Shown piece after piece: positions 5,697 through 9,453 of a DNA stretch of 9,453 bases; within the stretch, counting starts at the first letter, position 1; the number at the start of each line of letters is the position of its first letter. Below the pieces are notes generated by a model. That model saw nothing but the letters and a program-made list of their open reading frames with translations, did no database searches and had not been told where the DNA came from. The DNA is from Planctomycetota bacterium (GTDB lineage: Bacteria; Planctomycetota; Phycisphaerae; UBA1845; PWPN01), in assembly GCA_020346805.1 (NCBI GenBank), contig CP070790.1, forward strand, positions 3,530,076-3,539,528. Reading direction: 5' to 3'. Made by a program: the position numbers and the translations under genes.

Positions 5697-8600
5697 ATGG
5701 ACATCGTTCGATTTACCATTAACAATCCCGTCAAAATTGCGGTGGGCGTTATTCTGGTGTGTCTATTCGGCACGCTCGCTCTTTTTCAGATTCCCATTCA
5801 GCTAACCCCAAACGTTGATGAGCCAAAGGTTACGGTAACCACCCGTTGGCCGGGAAAGAATGCCCGTGAGGTCGAAAGCGAGATCGTAGACCGACAGGAA
5901 GAGAAGCTAAAGGGTATCTCAGGCCTGAGAAAGATGACTTCGGTGTCCCGTGAGGGAGAGGCGGAAATCACCCTGGAATTTTTTGTCGGCACTGATCGCG
6001 ATCGCGCCTTGCGGGATGTGGACGAAAAGATCAATCAGGTCAGCGGCTATCCTGAAGAGGTGGAAGAACCGGAGATTGTAGCCGCCGACGCCGCTCTGGA
6101 AACTCCCATAGCCTGGCTGCTGTTCAGGTCCAAAGATGGTGGGGATGTTTCGACGCTTCGTGATTTTGTATGGGATGAGATCAAGCCGATTCTCGAGCGG
6201 GTCAAAGGATTGGCTTCGATTGATGTTTACGGCGGACGTGAACGTGAGGTGCATATCGAGCTGGATCCGGCCTTGTTGGCGGCCAGGGGGCTGACGTTAC
6301 GCAATACCGAAGATGCGTCGCGCTCGCAAAACGTTAATGTTTCGGCCGGTACGGTGGTTAAAGGTAAACGAGATTTTATCTATCGTACGGTGGGGGAGTA
6401 TGAAACGCCTGAGGATGTTGAGAATACGGTCATTGCCTATCACCAAGGGGGACCGATTTTTGTTCGTGACGTTGCCAAAGTGGTGAAGACGCATGAAAAG
6501 CAACGAACGTTTGTCAATTCGAAGGGGGAATCGGTGTTGGCGATACCGGCCCGTCGTGAAACGGGGGCGAACGTTATCGATGTTATGCGCGGGCTCAAAG
6601 AGCAGATCGCCAGAGTTAACAAGGAGGTTATACGGGATCGCGGATTGGAGATGGAACTTTTGCAGGTTTACGATGAGACAATCTATATCCATTCGGCGAT
6701 CGATCTGGTCAGAAAAAATTTGATCGTAGGCGGTATCCTGGCAGTTATTGTCCTGCTGGCTTTTCTGCGCAGCGGACGGGCTACCGCCGTAGTTGCCGTT
6801 TCAATTCCTATTTCGGTAATCGGCACCTTCCTGGCCATTACTCTGTTAGGCAGAAATCTTAACGTGGTTATGCTGGCGGGGATGGCCTTTGCGGTGGGCA
6901 TGGTGGTGGATAACGCGGTGGTAGTACTGGAAAATATTTATCGCCATCGGCAAATAGGCAAAACCGCTTTTGAGGCGGCACAAGACGGGGCTACCGAAGT
7001 ATGGGGAGCGATCCTGGCCAGCACCTTAACCACCATGGCGGTTTTCCTGCCCGTGATTTTTATTGAGGAAGAAGCCGGTCAGTTATTCCGCGATATCGCT
7101 ATTGCCATCAGTGCCGGTGTGGCCTTGTCGCTGTTGGTGGCAGTTATGGTCATCCCAACCTTGTCGGCCAGGGTTTTGGGTAGGGCAAAGAAGAAATTGA
7201 ATAATCCCGGGAGGGATGCGGGCAGTCAGGAAAGGGGAGGCAGATTTTCGGGCTTAATCGCTGATTTTGTCAGTTGGATTAATCGCAGAATTATCTGGCG
7301 AATGGCGGTGATTGTGGTTTTTCTGGTTGGCTCACTGTTAGGATCTTATTGCTTGATGCCGCCCAGCGATTATCTGCCTACGGGGAACCGCAATCTGGTA
7401 TTTGGTTTTGTGATTACCGAGCCGGGGCTTAGTGTTGAGCAATTCAAGGTGTTGGCCGAAGACATAAAAGATTATCTTAGTCCCTACTGGAGTGTCAGAA
7501 GCGGCACGCCGGAAGCCGACAACTTGCCTCCGGTGATGATGCCCGTAGGCGATAAGATGGTTGGAGTCAAGCCCGCTCCCATCGATAACTTCTTCTTTGG
7601 ATCCTTTCAATATATGTGCTTTATGGGGGCGACCAGTCAGGATGATCTCAATGTGAAACCCTTAGCCCCATTGATGCATCAGGCGGCCATGTCCTCAAAA
7701 ATTGCGGTAGGATCGATTGCCTATTTCTTTCAAACCGGACTCTTTGGCGATATCCGGAGTAGCGGCACGGTTGAAGTCGAGATTCGCAGCGACGATCTGA
7801 ACAAGGTCAATCAGGCTGCCAGCCTTTTGTTTGGTAAATTTCTTGAAGCTAATATTGGCTTTGTTCGTCCCAAGCCCAACAATTTTGATCTTCCTCAACC
7901 CGAGATTCGAAATATTCCCGATCGGGTGCGCACGGCAGAAGCAGGAATGAATGTCAGCGATTTGGGTTTCATATTAGCGGCGGCGGTTGATGGCGCTTAT
8001 ATCGGTGAATTTCGCGATGAGGGTGACGAGGTTGATTTGAAAATAAAGTTTGTCAAATCAGACGGATCTCCCGTCGGCGATATTAAAAATGTACCTGTTT
8101 ATACGCCGGTGGGGGGGATCGTACCTTTGTCATCCTTGGTAACTTTTCAGGAAGTTGGCGCTCCCCAGGAGATCTATCATTTTGATGAGATGCCGGGAGT
8201 TGGTTTGGAAATCCGACCTCCCGGTGGAATAACCATCGAAACCGTAACCGAAATAGTTGAAAAAATTGTGGCCGACATGCGCGGTCAAGGGTCGATCGAT
8301 CCATCGGTGCAAATCTCATTGGCCGGTAACGCAGACAAGCTGGTTCAGACCAGGGCGGCGCTGTTCGGTCGCTGGACCGGCTTTAACACCGATTCGCTAT
8401 TAAGGCTGCTGCAAAGCCGAGGATTCCTGGCTTTGGTGGTGGTATATCTGCTGATGGCCGCATTGTTCGAATCGTTTATTCATCCCTTGGCTATTCTGCT
8501 AACCGTCCCCCTGGCCATGGTGGGTGGATTCGGCGGGCTGAAGATCGTCCATGAAGCCAGTCTGGCAAATCCAATTGCCCCAATTCAGCAATTTGATGTG

Positions 8601-8978
8601 GTGACTATGCTTGGGTTTGTTATCCTGCTGGGTATCGTGGTAAACAATGCCATTCTTATCGTGCATCAAACTCTCAACTACCTCAAACGCGGCATGGATC
8701 CCACCGCCGCTCTTCATCAGTCGGTACGCACCCGTATCAGGCCGATTTTCATGACCGCCTTCACTTCCATCGGCGGTATGCTGCCTCTGGCCCTGATGCA
8801 GGGAGCGGGTAGCGAATTGTATCGCGGTTTGGCTTCGGTGATGGTAGGGGGGTTGCTAATCTCCACATTATTTACCATCATTCTGGTTCCCGTGGTCTTT
8901 TCCATGTTCCTCAATCTGCGTATTCGTATAATGCAAAGGTTGGGACGTGAAACGGCCGTGCCGGCAAGCGACGAATAA
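5697..8978 (+). CDS. RND-family efflux transporter, inner-membrane permease (AcrB/HAE1-like)
   Basis: This 1093-residue protein exports substrates using the proton gradient, working as a trimer with the adaptor encoded just upstream. It shows the full RND duplication: TM1 at 12-32, a large periplasmic loop (about 33-338), TM2-6 at 341-357, 363-384, 388-410, 435-456 and 465-489, TM7 at 534-553, a second periplasmic loop (about 554-908), and TM8-12 from 910 to 1073. Length is slightly above the roughly 1050 usual for AcrB. The TM4 motif is GMVVDNAVVVLENIY (401-415): Asp-405 matches AcrB Asp-407, while Asn-406 replaces Asp-408. In TM10, GIVVNNAILIV (979-989) places Asn-983 where AcrB has Lys-940. 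Such VDN/VNN forms also occur in other RND branches, so the pump is likely active but with a simpler proton relay. The ATG at 5697 has AAGG 8 bases upstream. The substrate cannot be predicted, and no TolC-type gene is in the window. Confidence 0.96.
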   Translation: MDIVRFTINNPVKIAVGVILVCLFGTLALFQIPIQLTPNVDEPKVTVTTRWPGKNAREVESEIVDRQEEKLKGISGLRKMTSVSREGEAEITLEFFVGTDRDRALRDVDEKINQVSGYPEEVEEPEIVAADAALETPIAWLLFRSKDGGDVSTLRDFVWDEIKPILERVKGLASIDVYGGREREVHIELDPALLAARGLTLRNTEDASRSQNVNVSAGTVVKGKRDFIYRTVGEYETPEDVENTVIAYHQGGPIFVRDVAKVVKTHEKQRTFVNSKGESVLAIPARRETGANVIDVMRGLKEQIARVNKEVIRDRGLEMELLQVYDETIYIHSAIDLVRKNLIVGGILAVIVLLAFLRSGRATAVVAVSIPISVIGTFLAITLLGRNLNVVMLAGMAFAVGMVVDNAVVVLENIYRHRQIGKTAFEAAQDGATEVWGAILASTLTTMAVFLPVIFIEEEAGQLFRDIAIAISAGVALSLLVAVMVIPTLSARVLGRAKKKLNNPGRDAGSQERGGRFSGLIADFVSWINRRIIWRMAVIVVFLVGSLLGSYCLMPPSDYLPTGNRNLVFGFVITEPGLSVEQFKVLAEDIKDYLSPYWSVRSGTPEADNLPPVMMPVGDKMVGVKPAPIDNFFFGSFQYMCFMGATSQDDLNVKPLAPLMHQAAMSSKIAVGSIAYFFQTGLFGDIRSSGTVEVEIRSDDLNKVNQAASLLFGKFLEANIGFVRPKPNNFDLPQPEIRNIPDRVRTAEAGMNVSDLGFILAAAVDGAYIGEFRDEGDEVDLKIKFVKSDGSPVGDIKNVPVYTPVGGIVPLSSLVTFQEVGAPQEIYHFDEMPGVGLEIRPPGGITIETVTEIVEKIVADMRGQGSIDPSVQISLAGNADKLVQTRAALFGRWTGFNTDSLLRLLQSRGFLALVVVYLLMAALFESFIHPLAILLTVPLAMVGGFGGLKIVHEASLANPIAPIQQFDVVTMLGFVILLGIVVNNAILIVHQTLNYLKRGMDPTAALHQSVRTRIRPIFMTAFTSIGGMLPLALMQGAGSELYRGLASVMVGGLLISTLFTIILVPVVFSMFLNLRIRIMQRLGRETAVPASDE

Positions 8979-8991
8979 TCCGGGTGAAACT

Positions 8992-9453
8992 TTGTCAGAT
9001 CAGCTCTTCCAGTTCGTAGAACGGGCGCTGCAAATAAGGCAGCCTTTGATTGATGACGCTGCGGTGGATGCGTATCGAATATTCAACGGACAAGCGGACG
9101 GTATCGCAGGCCTGGTGATCGAGAGGTTCGGTGATGTTCTGATTGTGCAATTGCACGAGCAGCGATTGAGGTTTGCTGTCGATGAGGTGCGTACGCTGGT
9201 GGGGACGGTTCATGAACAACTTTCCACCCGGGCGGTTTATAGAAAAATGTTTGTACGCGATCGCAGCAAATTGTCGGCGGATATTTCCCGAATGCATGCC
9301 AGCGCCAAGCCCTGGATCGGCCAACCGGTCGAGCCGCAGTTGATGATTAACGAGGATGGATTGCGGTTTATGGTTCGTCCTTACGGTGGTTTTTCGGTGG
9401 GGCTTTTCCTCGAACACAGGGACAATCGTCGGCGGATACGCGAATTGGCCGAC
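8992..9453 (+). CDS. RlmI-like SAM-dependent methyltransferase, N-terminal part (cut by window end)
   Basis: The open frame runs off the right edge; 154 codons are visible. Recognised parts are DAYRIFNGQADGIAGLVIERFGD (residues 26-48), matching the RlmI-type 'GExDGxPGLxxDRYGD' block; EDGLRF (121-126); and GLFLEHRDNR (137-146), matching the 'GFFLDQRxNR' block just before the SAM-binding Rossmann fold. That fold itself lies beyond the window. Members of this family methylate a cytosine in 23S rRNA, though many relatives have unproven targets. Usual RlmI proteins carry an N-terminal PUA RNA-binding domain of roughly 70 residues; here only about 25 residues precede the first conserved block, so that domain is missing. 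The start is TTG at 8992 with GGGTG 5 bases before; GTG at 8947 is the only other in-frame option checked and overlaps the RND gene. It begins 13 bases after the RND stop and may be co-transcribed. A long - strand frame at 8995-9417 is its shadow. Confidence 0.85.
   Translation, partial: MSDQLFQFVERALQIRQPLIDDAAVDAYRIFNGQADGIAGLVIERFGDVLIVQLHEQRLRFAVDEVRTLVGTVHEQLSTRAVYRKMFVRDRSKLSADISRMHASAKPWIGQPVEPQLMINEDGLRFMVRPYGGFSVGLFLEHRDNRRRIRELAD

Noticed and set aside
8995..9417. 140-codon frame on the - strand
   Set aside because: The + strand of the same region encodes clear RlmI-type methyltransferase blocks; the - strand frame resembles nothing and is a shadow.
1..9453. CRISPR arrays, tRNA or rRNA genes, insertion sequences
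   Set aside because: I saw no regularly spaced repeats, no cloverleaf with conserved tRNA loops, no rRNA-like stretch and no transposase in either strand.

Overview
The window most likely comes from a planctomycete, perhaps a Phycisphaerae-like lineage of moderate GC. This is inferred from gene content, not from a marker gene. The main support is a set of three overlapping genes near the left end: an ECF sigma factor, a small one-pass membrane protein and a secreted protein. The third of these ends in a 'DGKLPxSLxxI...PxDPxTGKPFxYR' block that I associate with uncharacterised planctomycete proteins. The bacterium has an envelope with secreted proteins and a tripartite-type efflux pump.

Layout. 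1-213: no firm gene, but two inverted repeats and a possible promoter. 274-2689 (+): sigma factor, probable membrane anti-sigma factor, and a 492-residue secreted protein of unknown function. The reading frames overlap by 22 and 4 bases, so the three are almost certainly one translationally coupled operon. 2817-3131 (-): a small, unrecognised protein with one hydrophobic N-terminal segment. 3327-4073 (-): a ComF-family phosphoribosyltransferase-like protein with two zinc ribbons and an altered active-site loop. 4074-4230: a divergent promoter region with a good sigma-70-type promoter (TTGTTA, 17 bases, TATAAT) facing right and a perfect palindrome at the expected transcription start. 4231-5610 and 5697-8978 (+): periplasmic adaptor and inner-membrane RND transporter of one efflux pump; no outer-membrane factor gene is present. 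8992-9453 (+): the first 154 codons of an RlmI-like SAM-dependent methyltransferase, cut by the window edge, starting 13 bases after the RND stop.

How the genes work together. The left operon looks like an envelope-signalling unit: the membrane protein would hold the sigma factor inactive until an outside signal arrives, and the secreted protein may be the sensor, the signal or the output. The right operon exports substrates in exchange for protons. Its promoter and palindrome suggest control by a repressor encoded outside the window. No mobile element, CRISPR array, tRNA or rRNA was seen. The least explained part is the sigma/membrane protein/secreted protein operon.
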